Of a stretch of DNA of 64,000 bases, positions 8,456 through 20,130 are shown in pieces. This DNA is from an uncultured Methylococcaceae bacterium. GTDB lineage: Bacteria > Pseudomonadota > Gammaproteobacteria > Methylococcales > Methylomonadaceae. The stretch lies in the NCBI GenBank assembly GCA_903839855.1, contig CAIMEB010000057.1:1-64000 (forward strand). The letters run 5' to 3'. The notes beneath the pieces are model-generated. The model did not search any database. It was given only the letters and a program-made list of their open reading frames with translations, and had not been told where the DNA came from. Made by a program: the position numbers and the translations under genes. Within the stretch, counting starts at the first letter, position 1. Each line of letters opens with the position of its first letter.

Positions 8456-9253
8456 TCATTTATTATTGGATTTTGCAATGGCATTCCAGTCAATATCAGC
8501 AGTTCCAGGCTTCCATGAAACTGCATACCCATTGGGATATCTCAAATCAACTCTTTCAATTTGCAAAAACTGTTCTTGATCTAACACTGTCAACGTCTTT
8601 AAAAAACGCTGTAATTTCTTTAATTGCTCATTACGCCCCAACAGTATTTCAAGTTCATTTGCCAATTTGATTTTCCATGCCCCACGTTCATTAACACTAA
8701 ACATAGCCAACGTCATAGAATGATCAGCTAAAGCCGTTTTAATGCCCTTCATTATTTCCAGTACTTTTAATTGCTGTAGTTCAGGCCCGATGATTAAAAT
8801 CCTATCTTTAAATGGCTCTATATTATCAGGCGTAAATACAGTACCTTGTTCGGTTATCAAACTATTTTCTCCCCAACGCGCGTAGGGTTTCCTTTCTTGT
8901 ACCTTGACATCAATGGTATCAGGCCAGACACGCTTAACAGTAACTGCGTCTACCCAAGGCAATGTTGAAACAGCTGCGTGTATCTCCTGCATATCAACCC
9001 CAAAAAAGCCCGCCATTACTATTGGCTGCAATACGTTCTGTATCTCACTTTTACTGAGGAATTGAAAAACGCCTTCAATTCTCACGTATCTAATTGGCAT
9101 AGAAACATTTTTTATCGATACCGATCGAATCTGCCATTTTTTGTCTAACTGATGCCCAACAACTACAACCAGACACAGAAACAGCACTCCGGTTAACAGG
9201 GGTTTAATGCCAACATTACTCATTATCCAAGGCTGGTTTCCAATACCCGCCAA
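8456..9253 (-). CDS. ftsQ: Cell division protein FtsQ
   Basis: Single TM then POTRA-like region; position between ddl and ftsA. Confidence 0.92.
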   Translation of the reverse strand: MAGIGNQPWIMSNVGIKPLLTGVLFLCLVVVVGHQLDKKWQIRSVSIKNVSMPIRYVRIEGVFQFLSKSEIQNVLQPIVMAGFFGVDMQEIHAAVSTLPWVDAVTVKRVWPDTIDVKVQERKPYARWGENSLITEQGTVFTPDNIEPFKDRILIIGPELQQLKVLEIMKGIKTALADHSMTLAMFSVNERGAWKIKLANELEILLGRNEQLKKLQRFLKTLTVLDQEQFLQIERVDLRYPNGYAVSWKPGTADIDWNAIAKSNNK

Positions 9254-11034
9254 ACTAACTCTTCAAAATCTATGCCGGCCTGCTTAGCCGCCATAGGCAC
9301 CAAGCTATGATCTGTCATACCGGGCACGGTATTAATCTCAATTAACTGATACTGCCCGGCATCATCAATAAATATATCGACCCTTGCCCAGCCTTTAGTA
9401 CCAACCACTTTACTTGCCGTCAATGCCACGTTTCTAATAAACTGCTCTTGCTCTTCGCTTAAACCAGCAGGACAATGATACTTTGTAGTGGTCGCATTAT
9501 ATTTTGCCTCATAATCATAAAATGAATTAGGCGTTTCTAAACGGATCACGGGCAACGCGGTATCATTCAATATAGCGACAGTATACTCCTTGCCCGTCAC
9601 CCAACTTTCAGCATAAACATCACAATGGTAGTCTAAAGCCACTTTCAAGGCTTTTTGCAACTCTTCCCTTGAGCTTGCCTTACTCATACCAATACTGGAT
9701 CCTTCCTGAGCAGGTTTCACAATAACGGGAAAACCCAATGCTTCAATACACGCATCAAGATCATTTTCGTCTTTCAATAAAAACCATTTAGGCGTAACTA
9801 AACCATATCCCTTCCAGCATAGCTTGGTTTTAAGTTTATCCATCGTTAAGGCTGAAGCTAAAACCCGACTGCCCGTATAAGGAATTCCCAGTACCTCAAG
9901 AACACCTTGAATAACACCATCTTCGCCCCCACGGCCATGGATAATATTGAAAACTCTATCAACTGTGACACCGCTCAAAGCCTGAATTGGACTTCCTGTG
10001 ACATCAATAGCTATTGCATCGATGCCTTTGCGTAATAAAGCCTGATAAACAGCCTCGCCACTTCTTAAAGAAACGGCTCTCTCTGCGGCTGCCCCCCCCA
10101 TCAGTACAGCAACTCGCCCAAATTTTTCAGGGTTTTGGAAAGACACTAGGTGCCGCTTTACTACATCAACCTCACCTACCATACATACCTCTGTGTGTAA
10201 TTCAACACCCTGCTGTTCCTTTACTTTTTTTTGAACATAAGCAATCAACTGCTCTATATCAGTAGCCGTCGAGTTACCTGTATTTACTATGAAATTAGCG
10301 TGCTTTTCCGAAACACTGGCACCACCAATTGAATAACCTTTTAAACCTGCTTTCTCTATCAGTCTTGCCGCAAAATCACCTTCTGGATTTTTAAATACCG
10401 ATCCACAACTGGGCTGATTGGTGGGCTGTGTTTGCGCCCGCTTTTCTAACAAACTTTTTATTTTTTGTTGACTAGCAACAATATCGCCTTTCTGTAATCG
10501 CAACTGACAACTTAAAAACCACTCAACTTTTTCCGTCTTAACTGATCGATAACGTATTTCGTAGTCAGAAGGATATCTAACCGACAATTCTCCTAAGGCA
10601 TCAATGGTTTCAACTTGATTCACAATGCCCCAAGTTTCGCCTCCAAAAGCGCCTGCATTCATTTTTAAGGCACCGCCCATTGTTCCCGGTATGCCCGCTA
10701 AAAACTCAGCGCCGACCAAGCCCTGCTCTGAACAAAAGCGTGCGACATGAGCACAGGGAACTCCCGCTTCGACATATACAATCGTCTCTTCAACGAGGCG
10801 CATTCCCTTCAAACGCCCCTTGGTATTTATCACTGTACCCCGGATACCGCCGTCTCTAATTAATAAATTACTACCCAATCCCAGCCACAATACAGGCTCA
10901 GAAACGGGTAACGACTTTACAAACTCACATAAATCGTCTTTATCAAAAGGGATATATAACTGGTCAGCAACTCCACCCACGCGCCAACTCGTATATCTGG
11001 CCAGATTTTCATTGAGTAACAATCGACCTTTCAT
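9223..11034 (-). CDS. murB-ddl: Fused UDP-N-acetylenolpyruvoylglucosamine reductase (MurB) / D-alanine--D-alanine ligase (Ddl)
   Basis: N-terminal half LARYTSWRVGGVADQLYIP...CGSVFKNPEGDFAARLIEKAGLKG (MurB); C-terminal half RVAVLMGGAAAERAVSLRSG...HGRGGEDGVIQG...VKPAQEGSSIGM...EINTVPGMTDHSLVPMAAKQAG (Ddl); one open frame. Confidence 0.93.
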   Translation of the reverse strand: MKGRLLLNENLARYTSWRVGGVADQLYIPFDKDDLCEFVKSLPVSEPVLWLGLGSNLLIRDGGIRGTVINTKGRLKGMRLVEETIVYVEAGVPCAHVARFCSEQGLVGAEFLAGIPGTMGGALKMNAGAFGGETWGIVNQVETIDALGELSVRYPSDYEIRYRSVKTEKVEWFLSCQLRLQKGDIVASQQKIKSLLEKRAQTQPTNQPSCGSVFKNPEGDFAARLIEKAGLKGYSIGGASVSEKHANFIVNTGNSTATDIEQLIAYVQKKVKEQQGVELHTEVCMVGEVDVVKRHLVSFQNPEKFGRVAVLMGGAAAERAVSLRSGEAVYQALLRKGIDAIAIDVTGSPIQALSGVTVDRVFNIIHGRGGEDGVIQGVLEVLGIPYTGSRVLASALTMDKLKTKLCWKGYGLVTPKWFLLKDENDLDACIEALGFPVIVKPAQEGSSIGMSKASSREELQKALKVALDYHCDVYAESWVTGKEYTVAILNDTALPVIRLETPNSFYDYEAKYNATTTKYHCPAGLSEEQEQFIRNVALTASKVVGTKGWARVDIFIDDAGQYQLIEINTVPGMTDHSLVPMAAKQAGIDFEELVWRVLETSLG

Positions 11035-11039
11035 AAATC

Positions 11040-12482
11040 CTAACTCACCGTCGGCACAATCCGAGCTGCTAGGGCTTCGGTCAACAACTCAGGTAACTGT
11101 GTAGCAAAATGCCCTACATTACCAGCACCCATTGTCAAGATGACATCATCTTCTCTTACAATACCCGCCAATATCTTTGGTAACTCTTGCCAATTGTCAA
11201 CAAAGACAGGATCAATCTGAGCACGCATACGAATAGCACGACTTAAGGCTCGACCATCAGCACCTGTAATTACAGATTCGCCCGCTGAATAAACGTCCAT
11301 TAAAATCAGCACATCTACTGTTGATAATATGTGCACAAAATCTTCAAACAAGTCACGTGTTCTGGTATATCGATGCGGCTGAAAAATAACTACGGCTCGT
11401 CGCGTGGGCCATGCCTGACGTAAAGCCTCTAAAGTTGCAGCAATTTCTTTTGGGTGATGTCCATAATCATCGACCAAAGTCAGTTTTCCTTCATCAATTG
11501 CTAAATCACCTTGTATTTGAAAACGCCTACCAACCCCTTTAAACTCACCGAGACTTTTAACAATAGCCTCATCGGAAACGTCAAGCTTAGTGGCTACCGC
11601 AATAGTGGCCAGAGAATTAAGCATATTATGCCATCCTGGCATGTTCAGAGTAACTCTTAAAGCCGGATAATTGCCTCGACGAATAACATTAAACGTAGTG
11701 AACATGCCTTTTTGCTCTACATCAACCGCTCTAATATCAGCATCTCCATGCACACCATAAGTAAGCACTGGCTTGGATATGTTTGGCAAAATCTCTCTAA
11801 TCCCTTCATCATCTAAACATAACACCGCTAAACCATAAAAAGGTAAGTGATGTAAAAACTCGATAAAAGTGTCTTTCAATCGCTGGTAACTATTTTGATA
11901 CGTCTCCATGTGGTCTTGATCAATATTCGTCACTATTGCAATCATTGGTTGCAGATATAAAAATGACGCATCACTCTCATCTGCTTCAGCAACCAAATAA
12001 TGGCCTAACCCTAATTTTGCATTACTGCCGGCACTATTTAGGCGTCCACCAATCACAAACGTAGGATCTAGCCCACCTTCTGCTAATACGCTGGCGGTTA
12101 AACTGGTTGTGGTCGTTTTTCCATGCGTACCCGCAATCGCAATCCCAAACCGAAACCGCATTAACTCCGCTAGCATCTCTGCACGAGGAATGACAGGTAT
12201 CCTTTTTATATAAGCTTCATCTATTTCATCATTGCTTCGATCTATCGCTGTTGAAGCGACAACAACGTCCACATCCGTAACATTTTCTCGCTGATGTCCT
12301 ATACTAACAATCACCCCCAAATCGGCTAATCGCTGCGTCACGCCACTTTCTTTAATATCAGATCCTGACACTTGATAGCCAAGATTTAGTAGAACTTCAG
12401 CGATACCGCTCATTCCCGTGCCACCAACACCCACGAAATGTATGCGTTTTATATTTCCTAGTGTAGACACAATTTGCGTCAT
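11040..12482 (-). CDS. murC: UDP-N-acetylmuramate--L-alanine ligase MurC
   Basis: [44 protein letters not shown]; dcw synteny. Confidence 0.97.
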   Translation of the reverse strand: MTQIVSTLGNIKRIHFVGVGGTGMSGIAEVLLNLGYQVSGSDIKESGVTQRLADLGVIVSIGHQRENVTDVDVVVASTAIDRSNDEIDEAYIKRIPVIPRAEMLAELMRFRFGIAIAGTHGKTTTTSLTASVLAEGGLDPTFVIGGRLNSAGSNAKLGLGHYLVAEADESDASFLYLQPMIAIVTNIDQDHMETYQNSYQRLKDTFIEFLHHLPFYGLAVLCLDDEGIREILPNISKPVLTYGVHGDADIRAVDVEQKGMFTTFNVIRRGNYPALRVTLNMPGWHNMLNSLATIAVATKLDVSDEAIVKSLGEFKGVGRRFQIQGDLAIDEGKLTLVDDYGHHPKEIAATLEALRQAWPTRRAVVIFQPHRYTRTRDLFEDFVHILSTVDVLILMDVYSAGESVITGADGRALSRAIRMRAQIDPVFVDNWQELPKILAGIVREDDVILTMGAGNVGHFATQLPELLTEALAARIVPTVS

Positions 12483-13555
12483 AATCCGGCCTCAACCATA
12501 CAATAGCCCACAACACTCTCTGTTGCATCTAAACGAGCACACTTTTGTGCATTCTTGCTCATCAAGGCTAAATTACTTAAAGCGTTATCAATACCTTCAG
12601 CTAATGACAGAGGATTCAAATTATTTTGCATTAACACGAGTCCAGCTCCCGCATCTTTTAGATAGCAGGCATTAGCCGATTGATGGTCATCAATCGCAGT
12701 GGGCAGCGGGATAAAAATGGCGGGAACCCCCATGGCTGCCACCTCACTCACTGTCATCGCACCCGCTCTACAAATCACTAAATCAGCCCAATCATAAACT
12801 GCGACCATATCTTCAATAAAAGCACTAGCCTCAGAATCAATCCCTAAGTCCTTATAACGCTTGTCGACTTGAGACAACATCGCCTCACCTGTTTGATGCT
12901 TTACCCGTACGGGGCGCTGCTTAAAATCCGTTTTTTTAAATTGAGAAATAGCCTCTGGCACTACGTCATTTAAAATTTGGGCACCCTGACTGCCACCAAC
13001 AACCAACAACCGTATTTCATCTTCTACTCTTTGCTGCGTATTTCTCGCTACATTCAGAAAATCTTTTCTCAGAGGATTGCCGGTAAATTTTGCTTTAGTA
13101 CACTGTTCAAAACTGTTTGGAAAAGCCTCTAAAATCTGGTTAGCGATACGCGCAAGCAGACGATTAGTTGTTCCTGGGACACGATTCTGTTCATGAATAA
13201 TCAACGGAATACCTAGAAGCTTTGCCATTAAGCCACCCGGGCCAGCAACAAAACCACCCATACCCAACACCACATCAGGTTTACGTGTATGCAATATTTT
13301 CAAAGCCTGAAAGCAGGCTTTGAAAAGCATAAAAACCGCTTTTATTTTAGCCATTGCGCCTTTGCCTCTTACGCCTGCCACAGACAACCAATCAATCGCA
13401 ATACCCTGTGCTGGAATCACTCGACTTTCTAGCCCCCGGTGCGTCCCTAACCAACTAACCTGCCAACCCTTTTCCAGTAAATACTCTGCAACCGCTAAAG
13501 CAGGGAACACATGTCCGCCAGTTCCTCCAGCCATAATAACTATGCGCTTGCCCAT
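12479..13555 (-). CDS. murG: Lipid II synthase glycosyltransferase MurG
   Basis: [35 protein letters not shown]; dcw synteny. Confidence 0.97.
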   Translation of the reverse strand: MGKRIVIMAGGTGGHVFPALAVAEYLLEKGWQVSWLGTHRGLESRVIPAQGIAIDWLSVAGVRGKGAMAKIKAVFMLFKACFQALKILHTRKPDVVLGMGGFVAGPGGLMAKLLGIPLIIHEQNRVPGTTNRLLARIANQILEAFPNSFEQCTKAKFTGNPLRKDFLNVARNTQQRVEDEIRLLVVGGSQGAQILNDVVPEAISQFKKTDFKQRPVRVKHQTGEAMLSQVDKRYKDLGIDSEASAFIEDMVAVYDWADLVICRAGAMTVSEVAAMGVPAIFIPLPTAIDDHQSANACYLKDAGAGLVLMQNNLNPLSLAEGIDNALSNLALMSKNAQKCARLDATESVVGYCMVEAGL

Positions 13556-14715
13556 TTTGACCTTTCCTTTGGTTTATTAGCATTTATCTCAGACACTTCA
13601 CTGTTAACGCGAAATAATAACGCAATTGCACAACACATAATCATCATACTGCCACCACCATAGCTCATTAAGGGCAACGTCAGGCCTTTAGTCGGTAAAA
13701 TACCCATATTAACTCCCATATTGACAAATGATTGAAAACCAAACCAAATGCCTAAACCATAGGCGATAAAAGCTGAGAATCGTTCTCCAGCTTTCTCTGC
13801 AGCGACTGCAATTTCAAATGATCGCCATACTAATAACGTAAATAACACGATAACAGTTAAAACACCCAATAATCCCAGTTCCTCAGCAATCACCGAAAAT
13901 AGAAAATCTGTGTGCGCTTCAGGAAGGTAAAATAACTTCTGTATTCCATTACCCAACCCAACACCGAGCCATTCACCACGTCCAAACGAAATTAATGCGT
14001 GCACTAACTGATAACCGGTGTCTTTAGAATCTGCCCAAGGATTAATAAAGCTGGTTACCCTTTTCATTCTGTAAGGCTCAAAATAAACCAACAATGTCGC
14101 CGATATAGTGCCAACCGACAATAATGCGATAAAAGGAGATAACCTCGCTCCCGCCAGAAACATAATACCCATTGCAATAATCATTATTACCACTGCGGAA
14201 CCAAAATCAGGCTCCAGTAACAATAATAAACTAGCTGTAGCAAACAGGATCAAAGGTTTAAGTAAAGAAAAAATGGACTCCCTTATGGATTTCTTATGTC
14301 GTGTCACATACCCTGCCATATATATCACAGCAAAAAACTTAACTACCTCAGAAACCTGTAATCTTACCCCACCCAGAGACAACCAGCGCGTACTGCCGTT
14401 AACTTTTACCCCTAGACCCGGAATTAACACAATAATAAGCAATAATAATCCACAGACGAACAACCATTGACCCGAGTTTTCCCAAATTCTAATAGGTGTT
14501 CTAGCCACACAATAACCTAAAAAAAGTCCCAATCCTATATGAATAGATTGTCTTACGGGATAGTAAAAAGTATCACCATTTAACTTCACACCCAAATGCA
14601 AGGACGAGGATGCGACCATGATATATCCAATAATTAATAAACTTAACGTAACAATCACCAACAGAGGATCATAATGGAAGCGACCAATCCTTGATGGCTT
14701 TGCTCGCTTTTTCAT
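13540..14715 (-). CDS. ftsW: SEDS peptidoglycan glycosyltransferase FtsW
   Basis: Multi-pass SEDS protein, GLTLPLMSYGGGSMMIMC; dcw synteny. Confidence 0.97.
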   Translation of the reverse strand: MKKRAKPSRIGRFHYDPLLVIVTLSLLIIGYIMVASSSLHLGVKLNGDTFYYPVRQSIHIGLGLFLGYCVARTPIRIWENSGQWLFVCGLLLLIIVLIPGLGVKVNGSTRWLSLGGVRLQVSEVVKFFAVIYMAGYVTRHKKSIRESIFSLLKPLILFATASLLLLLEPDFGSAVVIMIIAMGIMFLAGARLSPFIALLSVGTISATLLVYFEPYRMKRVTSFINPWADSKDTGYQLVHALISFGRGEWLGVGLGNGIQKLFYLPEAHTDFLFSVIAEELGLLGVLTVIVLFTLLVWRSFEIAVAAEKAGERFSAFIAYGLGIWFGFQSFVNMGVNMGILPTKGLTLPLMSYGGGSMMIMCCAIALLFRVNSEVSEINANKPKERSKWASA

Positions 14716-16133
14716 TTAAGTAACCCTAATACAGCCTTAGCAAATTGATTACCCCTATCCTGGTAATTTTTATATTGATCAAGGCTTGCACAGGCCGGTG
14801 ACAATAAAACACTATCACCAATTTCAGCCAGTTGGGCACATATCTGTACAGCCTGTACCATACTTTTAGCTTCGTAAACAGGAACACAATCATTCAACGC
14901 CTGCCTGATCAAACCCGCATCCTTACCTATCAAGACGATACTTTTTGCTTTTTCTTTTACAACAGGACTTAATTCATTCATATCAGCGCCTTTTGCATCA
15001 CCGCCGGCAATGAGGATGACTTTACGTTGGTAACCTTCCAAAGCGGCCACACAAGCACCAATATTAGTTGCTTTTGAATCATTGACCCACGTCACACCTT
15101 TGATTTCTGCGACTCTCTGCATGCGATGTTCCAACCCTTTAAAAACTTTTAAGGCTCCACACATCACAAAAGGATCTAATCCGACTGCCTTACCTAACGC
15201 CAGAGCAGCTAAGGCATTAGCAGCATTATGTCGACCTTCCAGCGGCAACTCTGCCAGTGGCATTAATCCTATATTAGCCTGCATCAAATATTCTTCACTA
15301 TCCTGGACATCAATATAAAAATCAGCCTTGGTCTTAATAGAAAAGGTTAGTGTTTCCCTATCGGAAACCCGCATATCATTGACAAGGGGATCATCAATAT
15401 TGATCACCATAACACCGGTTCCCTTAAAAATAGTTTCCTTTTCATAGGCGTAACGGGCTATCGTTTCATGCCTGTCTAAATGATCTGCAGAAATATTCAA
15501 GACCGTTGCCGCTGCCGCATTTAAACTGCTCGTCCGTTCAAGTTGAAAACTTGAGAGTTCCAATACAAATAAATCCGCTCCCTGTGCCAACAAATCTAAA
15601 GCAGGGGTACCCAAATTACCACCCACTCCCACCTTTATGCCGACATATTTAGCCATTTCACCCAACATCGTGGTGACAGTGCTTTTACCATTAGAACCCG
15701 TAATAGCCACAATAGGCACATCAACTGAACAAGCAAATAAGTCAATATCACTGACAATCCTTGATCCATTAGCAGTCGCCTTAACAATGGATATTTCAGT
15801 TAATGATACACCTGGACTCACAATCAAATGCGTCGCCACCTGAAAAGCGGACTCATCAAACCCGCCTGTAAAAATAGGTGTATCCGGCATTACTTGCAAA
15901 AAAGCATCTTTTAATGGAGGCTTATCTCGACTATCTGTGACCGCAAAATGAAAACCCAATTTATACAAATAATGTGCGACGGAAATACCAGTGTCACCCA
16001 AGCCAACAACTAATACCTTTGAATGCTTGGGTTCCAAAAAAAATTTGCTTTTTAACGATTGTAAGATTGCGTCATTATTCATACTCATACACTTACGACT
16101 CGGTAGCTCATCATTAAGTAGTGTCTTTTTCAT
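14712..16133 (-). CDS. murD: UDP-N-acetylmuramoylalanine--D-glutamate ligase MurD (start codon uncertain)
   Basis: KVLVVGLGDTGISVAHYL, AITGSNGKSTVTTMLGEM, WVNDSKATN; dcw synteny. Confidence 0.96.
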   Translation of the reverse strand: MKKTLLNDELPSRKCMSMNNDAILQSLKSKFFLEPKHSKVLVVGLGDTGISVAHYLYKLGFHFAVTDSRDKPPLKDAFLQVMPDTPIFTGGFDESAFQVATHLIVSPGVSLTEISIVKATANGSRIVSDIDLFACSVDVPIVAITGSNGKSTVTTMLGEMAKYVGIKVGVGGNLGTPALDLLAQGADLFVLELSSFQLERTSSLNAAAATVLNISADHLDRHETIARYAYEKETIFKGTGVMVINIDDPLVNDMRVSDRETLTFSIKTKADFYIDVQDSEEYLMQANIGLMPLAELPLEGRHNAANALAALALGKAVGLDPFVMCGALKVFKGLEHRMQRVAEIKGVTWVNDSKATNIGACVAALEGYQRKVILIAGGDAKGADMNELSPVVKEKAKSIVLIGKDAGLIRQALNDCVPVYEAKSMVQAVQICAQLAEIGDSVLLSPACASLDQYKNYQDRGNQFAKAVLGLLK

Positions 16134-16148
16134 TCTTGTACAAATGGC

Positions 16149-17231
16149 TCACCTCAATTTTAATGTAGCTAAGCCAATTAACACTAAAATAACCGTAATA
16201 ATCCAAAAACGCACAATAACCCTAGGTTCTGGCCAGCCTTTCAATTCAAAATGATGGTGTATAGGCGCCATTCGAAACACCCGCTTTCCTGTTAACTTAA
16301 AAGAAGCGACCTGAATCATAACGGATAATGTTTCCATGACGAAAACCCCACCCATAATGACCAGTACAATTTCCTGTCGAACCAATACCGCAAGTACACC
16401 CAGAGCTGCGCCTAAAGCCAAAGCACCCACATCCCCCATAAACACCATGGCCGGATAAGCATTAAACCATAAGAAACCTAAGCCAGCTCCAACCAAAGCA
16501 GCGCAAAAAACAATTAACTCACCCGAATTAGGAAGATAAGGTATGGCTAAATAATTTGAAAACGCACTATGCCCGGAAAGATAAGCAAAAACACCCAAAC
16601 CGGCAGCAACCATAACGGTTGGCATAATAGCTAAACCATCCAAACCATCTGTTAAATTAACGGCATTACTGGTACCCACAATCACAAAATAGGTCAGAAC
16701 GATATACATCCAACCCATATCCAGCATAAAATCCTTAAAAAAAGGAATAATCAATTGAGTTTCCGCAGGCACTGATGCGGTCTTATATAAGAAGATAGCA
16801 GCGGTTAAACCTATAATTGATTGGCCTAAATATTTAGCTCTAGCTGATAAGCCGTCACTATTACGCTTGATCACTTTTCTATAGTCATCAATGAAACCAA
16901 TAATCCCATATCCCATAGTCACTAACAAAATAACCCAAATATATCGATTACCCAGATCAGCCCACAATAGAGTACTAATTAAAATAGCAACCAATATTAA
17001 AGTTCCGCCCATTGTCGGTGTTCCAGACTTTTCATAATGTGACTGCGGACCTAATTCACGGATGCTTTGCCCAATCTTATTGGAACTTAACTTTCTAATC
17101 ATGACAGGGCCAATTATGAAAGAAATCACTAATGACGTTAATGCACCCAATATCGCGCGAAAAGTCAGATACTGAAATACTCTAAACCCTCCATCAAACG
17201 TCATTAAATAATCTGTAAAATAAAGTAACAT
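16149..17231 (-). CDS. mraY: Phospho-N-acetylmuramoyl-pentapeptide transferase MraY
   Basis: [36 protein letters not shown]. Confidence 0.98.
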   Translation of the reverse strand: MLLYFTDYLMTFDGGFRVFQYLTFRAILGALTSLVISFIIGPVMIRKLSSNKIGQSIRELGPQSHYEKSGTPTMGGTLILVAILISTLLWADLGNRYIWVILLVTMGYGIIGFIDDYRKVIKRNSDGLSARAKYLGQSIIGLTAAIFLYKTASVPAETQLIIPFFKDFMLDMGWMYIVLTYFVIVGTSNAVNLTDGLDGLAIMPTVMVAAGLGVFAYLSGHSAFSNYLAIPYLPNSGELIVFCAALVGAGLGFLWFNAYPAMVFMGDVGALALGAALGVLAVLVRQEIVLVIMGGVFVMETLSVMIQVASFKLTGKRVFRMAPIHHHFELKGWPEPRVIVRFWIITVILVLIGLATLKLR

Positions 17232-17233
17232 CT

Positions 17234-18625
17234 TTAATTCCTAAAATTCTCAACCAAAGCAGCAGCCACATTTTCCATGTGCTGCGCCCGCGAACCCTTA
17301 ATCAAAATAACTTCATCGCCTCTTAATTCTTGTTTTAGTTCGGCAATTAAATCTTCTTGTTTTTCATAAAAAGTGGCTCCTAAACCAAAAGCCTGGACCG
17401 TATTCCTAGCATCAGCCCCCACGGCAAATATCCGAGTTACACCACTTGACTTGATAACCTCAGCTATCTCCTGATGAATCTTTGCGCTTTGTGCCCCCAA
17501 CTCGCTAAAAGCACCAAACACCAACCAATGTCTACCCTTTAGTTGGTTCAATACTTCAAGACCTGCTTCAAGAGAATCTGCATTAGCGTTATACGTATCA
17601 TCAATAATGATGTTTCCTAAACACCCTACTAAAGGCTGCATTCGACCCACTACTGGATTTATACTCTCTAAGCCGGCTTTAACCTGCTCTAGCTCTATTC
17701 CCAAAGCCAGTGTTGCAGCAGTTGCCGCCAACGCATTAAGCACATTATGTTGACCTGCCAATTTTAAATTAACTTCAACAGTACCTTGAGCTGTAACCAA
17801 ATTAAATGCACTAATAAACGAATTGTTATTAATCCCCATTTCAATCACTTTAGCCGTTACATCAGCATCAGCACCTAGGCCAAATGAGATGACCTTTCGG
17901 TTTCCCGCAACGGCTTTCCAATAATCAAAATAAACATCTTCCTTGTTAAGAACAGCAACGCCCTTATCTCCAAGTGTTTCAATGATTTCGCCCTTAGCTT
18001 TCGCCACACCACTTAAGCTGCCAAAACCCTCTAAGTGTGCAGCACCTGCATTGGTAATAATGACCACGTCCGCGTTAGCATAATGACTGGTATAAGCAAT
18101 TTCTCCAATATGATTTGCGCCCATTTCGATGACGGCATAACGATCTTGTTCAGTCAGTCGAAACAATGTCAATGGCACTCCAATGTCGTTATTTAAGTTA
18201 CCCTGAGTAAACAGAACAGTATCCTTAAACGCCAAAATTGCAGCGACCATTTCCTTAACTGTCGTTTTACCATTACTACCCGTCACACCCACTACCGATA
18301 GTGGCTTTTCATTCTCCGACAACGATAGACGCCATGCACCTGCTAATCTTGCCAACGCTAAGCGTGTATCACCAACAACAATATGCGGTAAAGCCGATGA
18401 AACGCTTGCGCCTGCATGCACAATTGCTGCAATCGCTCCCGCTTTTTCTGCCTGACCTACAAAATCATTTCCATCAAAATTATGGCCTTTAATTGCAACA
18501 TACAATTGATCTGCTTTAATGACTCGCGTATCTATACTAACCCCTGTAATAGCAACGTCTTTTCCAATGAGTTTTCCTTGTACAATAGCAGCACAGGTAC
18601 TCAGCATCATTTTCATACTATTCAA
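17234..18625 (-). CDS. murF: UDP-N-acetylmuramoyl-tripeptide--D-alanyl-D-alanine ligase MurF
   Basis: [36 protein letters not shown]; dcw synteny. Confidence 0.97.
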   Translation of the reverse strand: MNSMKMMLSTCAAIVQGKLIGKDVAITGVSIDTRVIKADQLYVAIKGHNFDGNDFVGQAEKAGAIAAIVHAGASVSSALPHIVVGDTRLALARLAGAWRLSLSENEKPLSVVGVTGSNGKTTVKEMVAAILAFKDTVLFTQGNLNNDIGVPLTLFRLTEQDRYAVIEMGANHIGEIAYTSHYANADVVIITNAGAAHLEGFGSLSGVAKAKGEIIETLGDKGVAVLNKEDVYFDYWKAVAGNRKVISFGLGADADVTAKVIEMGINNNSFISAFNLVTAQGTVEVNLKLAGQHNVLNALAATAATLALGIELEQVKAGLESINPVVGRMQPLVGCLGNIIIDDTYNANADSLEAGLEVLNQLKGRHWLVFGAFSELGAQSAKIHQEIAEVIKSSGVTRIFAVGADARNTVQAFGLGATFYEKQEDLIAELKQELRGDEVILIKGSRAQHMENVAAALVENFRN

Positions 18626-20130
18626 GCTCTCATTTTTAAAGTATCAATCACAACCTGACTATCACTAAAATTAATTTTCTCACCATTAATTTCTTGATAA
18701 TCTTCATGTCCCTTACCTGCAATTACAATACAATCGTCTTCAGTTGCATTGAGTATGGCTGTTTGTATTGCCTGCTTTCTATTTCGAATAACGATAATCC
18801 TAGCGTTCGAATCAGAACTGATTGAAGTCTTACAACCTGCCAAAATATCGCCTACGATATCCAGACTATCTTCAAATCGTGGATTATCATCCGTGATAAT
18901 CACCCGATCAGCCCATTGTTCTGCAATCGCCCCCATCTCGGGTCTTTTACCTTTATCCCGATTACCTCCACAGCCAAATACCACCCATAATGACTGCTGA
19001 CAATGCTTCCTAAGACCCGATAGCACTTTATTCAAAGCATCCGGTGTATGCGCATAATCAACAAAAACCAATGGCAGCTTATTACCACCAAAATGTTGCA
19101 TACGTCCTGTCACAGGTTTTACGCTTATTAGTTTCTCAACCGCCTCGGATAATGAGTAGCCCATTGCCAGCATCACCGTCAAAACAAGGAGGCTATTTTC
19201 AGCATTAAAATCCCCATAAATGGGCACATAAACTCGTTTATTATCGTCTCGCCAATTGACCATAAACTCAATACCGGCGACACTGTGCAAAATAGCCGCC
19301 TTAACACTTTCGCCAACGCTTACAGTTTTACCTTTAAAACTGACACCCCATATAACAATGTTTGAGGGCACCGCATCGATAATTTTCTCACAGTAGGAAT
19401 CATCAAGATTCACTACGACAAAGGCTAATCCAGGCTTATACAATAATTGTAATTTAGCTTGTAAGTAATCGTCCATGGTTCCGTGGTAATCTAAATGATC
19501 ACGGCTAATATTAGTAAATACTGCACCTTTAAATATCACACCGTTGACTCGACCCTGCGCTAAGGCATGCGATGAAACCTCCATCGCGACAATACTCTTC
19601 TTATTTTTCAGTAATTCTGACAATATTCTCTGGATTTCAAGCGCGTCTGGCGTAGTATTTTTAGTTTTATTTAAATGTCCCGACTCTCCCCAACCCAACG
19701 TACCCACAACTCCACAGTCATTTAACATTTGACTTAAAAATTGGGTACAGGATGTTTTACCATTCGTTCCTGTGACACCAATCACAGACATCAAGCCAGA
19801 AGGATCACCATAATAACGAGCAGCAATATCTCCCAGCTTAACAGCCAAATTATCAACTGCAATCAGGGGCACATCCGCTATTGATTCCGCCAACTGCTCG
19901 CCGCCACCTAAAGGGTCATAGATAATAACAACTGCACCATTTAAAATGGCCTGACTCGCGTGGAAAAGACCGTGTTGCTGAACACCCACTAACGCAATAA
20001 ATACATTTCCAATCACAACGTCCCTACTATCTAAAACGAGTCCAGTTATAAACGTATCCCCGACTTTAGAAAAAGTAGCGTTTTTACATGAAACAAATCC
20101 CTCTAATAATTCACTTAACTTCATTGGCAT
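18622..20130 (-). CDS. murE: UDP-N-acetylmuramoyl-tripeptide synthetase MurE
   Basis: VIGVTGTNGKTSCTQFLSQML, VFVDYAHTPDALNKVL, VFGCGGNRDKGKRPEMG, ITDDNPRFE. Confidence 0.97.
   Translation of the reverse strand: MPMKLSELLEGFVSCKNATFSKVGDTFITGLVLDSRDVVIGNVFIALVGVQQHGLFHASQAILNGAVVIIYDPLGGGEQLAESIADVPLIAVDNLAVKLGDIAARYYGDPSGLMSVIGVTGTNGKTSCTQFLSQMLNDCGVVGTLGWGESGHLNKTKNTTPDALEIQRILSELLKNKKSIVAMEVSSHALAQGRVNGVIFKGAVFTNISRDHLDYHGTMDDYLQAKLQLLYKPGLAFVVVNLDDSYCEKIIDAVPSNIVIWGVSFKGKTVSVGESVKAAILHSVAGIEFMVNWRDDNKRVYVPIYGDFNAENSLLVLTVMLAMGYSLSEAVEKLISVKPVTGRMQHFGGNKLPLVFVDYAHTPDALNKVLSGLRKHCQQSLWVVFGCGGNRDKGKRPEMGAIAEQWADRVIITDDNPRFEDSLDIVGDILAGCKTSISSDSNARIIVIRNRKQAIQTAILNATEDDCIVIAGKGHEDYQEINGEKINFSDSQVVIDTLKMRA

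Noticed and set aside
10087-10098. C-rich run in the Ddl half of the fusion as another frameshift site
   Set aside because: The reading frame is intact across it and Ddl motifs continue on both sides.
19544-19732. Many antisense ORFs opposite dcw, atp and other genes in the ORF track
   Set aside because: They overlap strongly supported conserved genes and show no independent coding signal.
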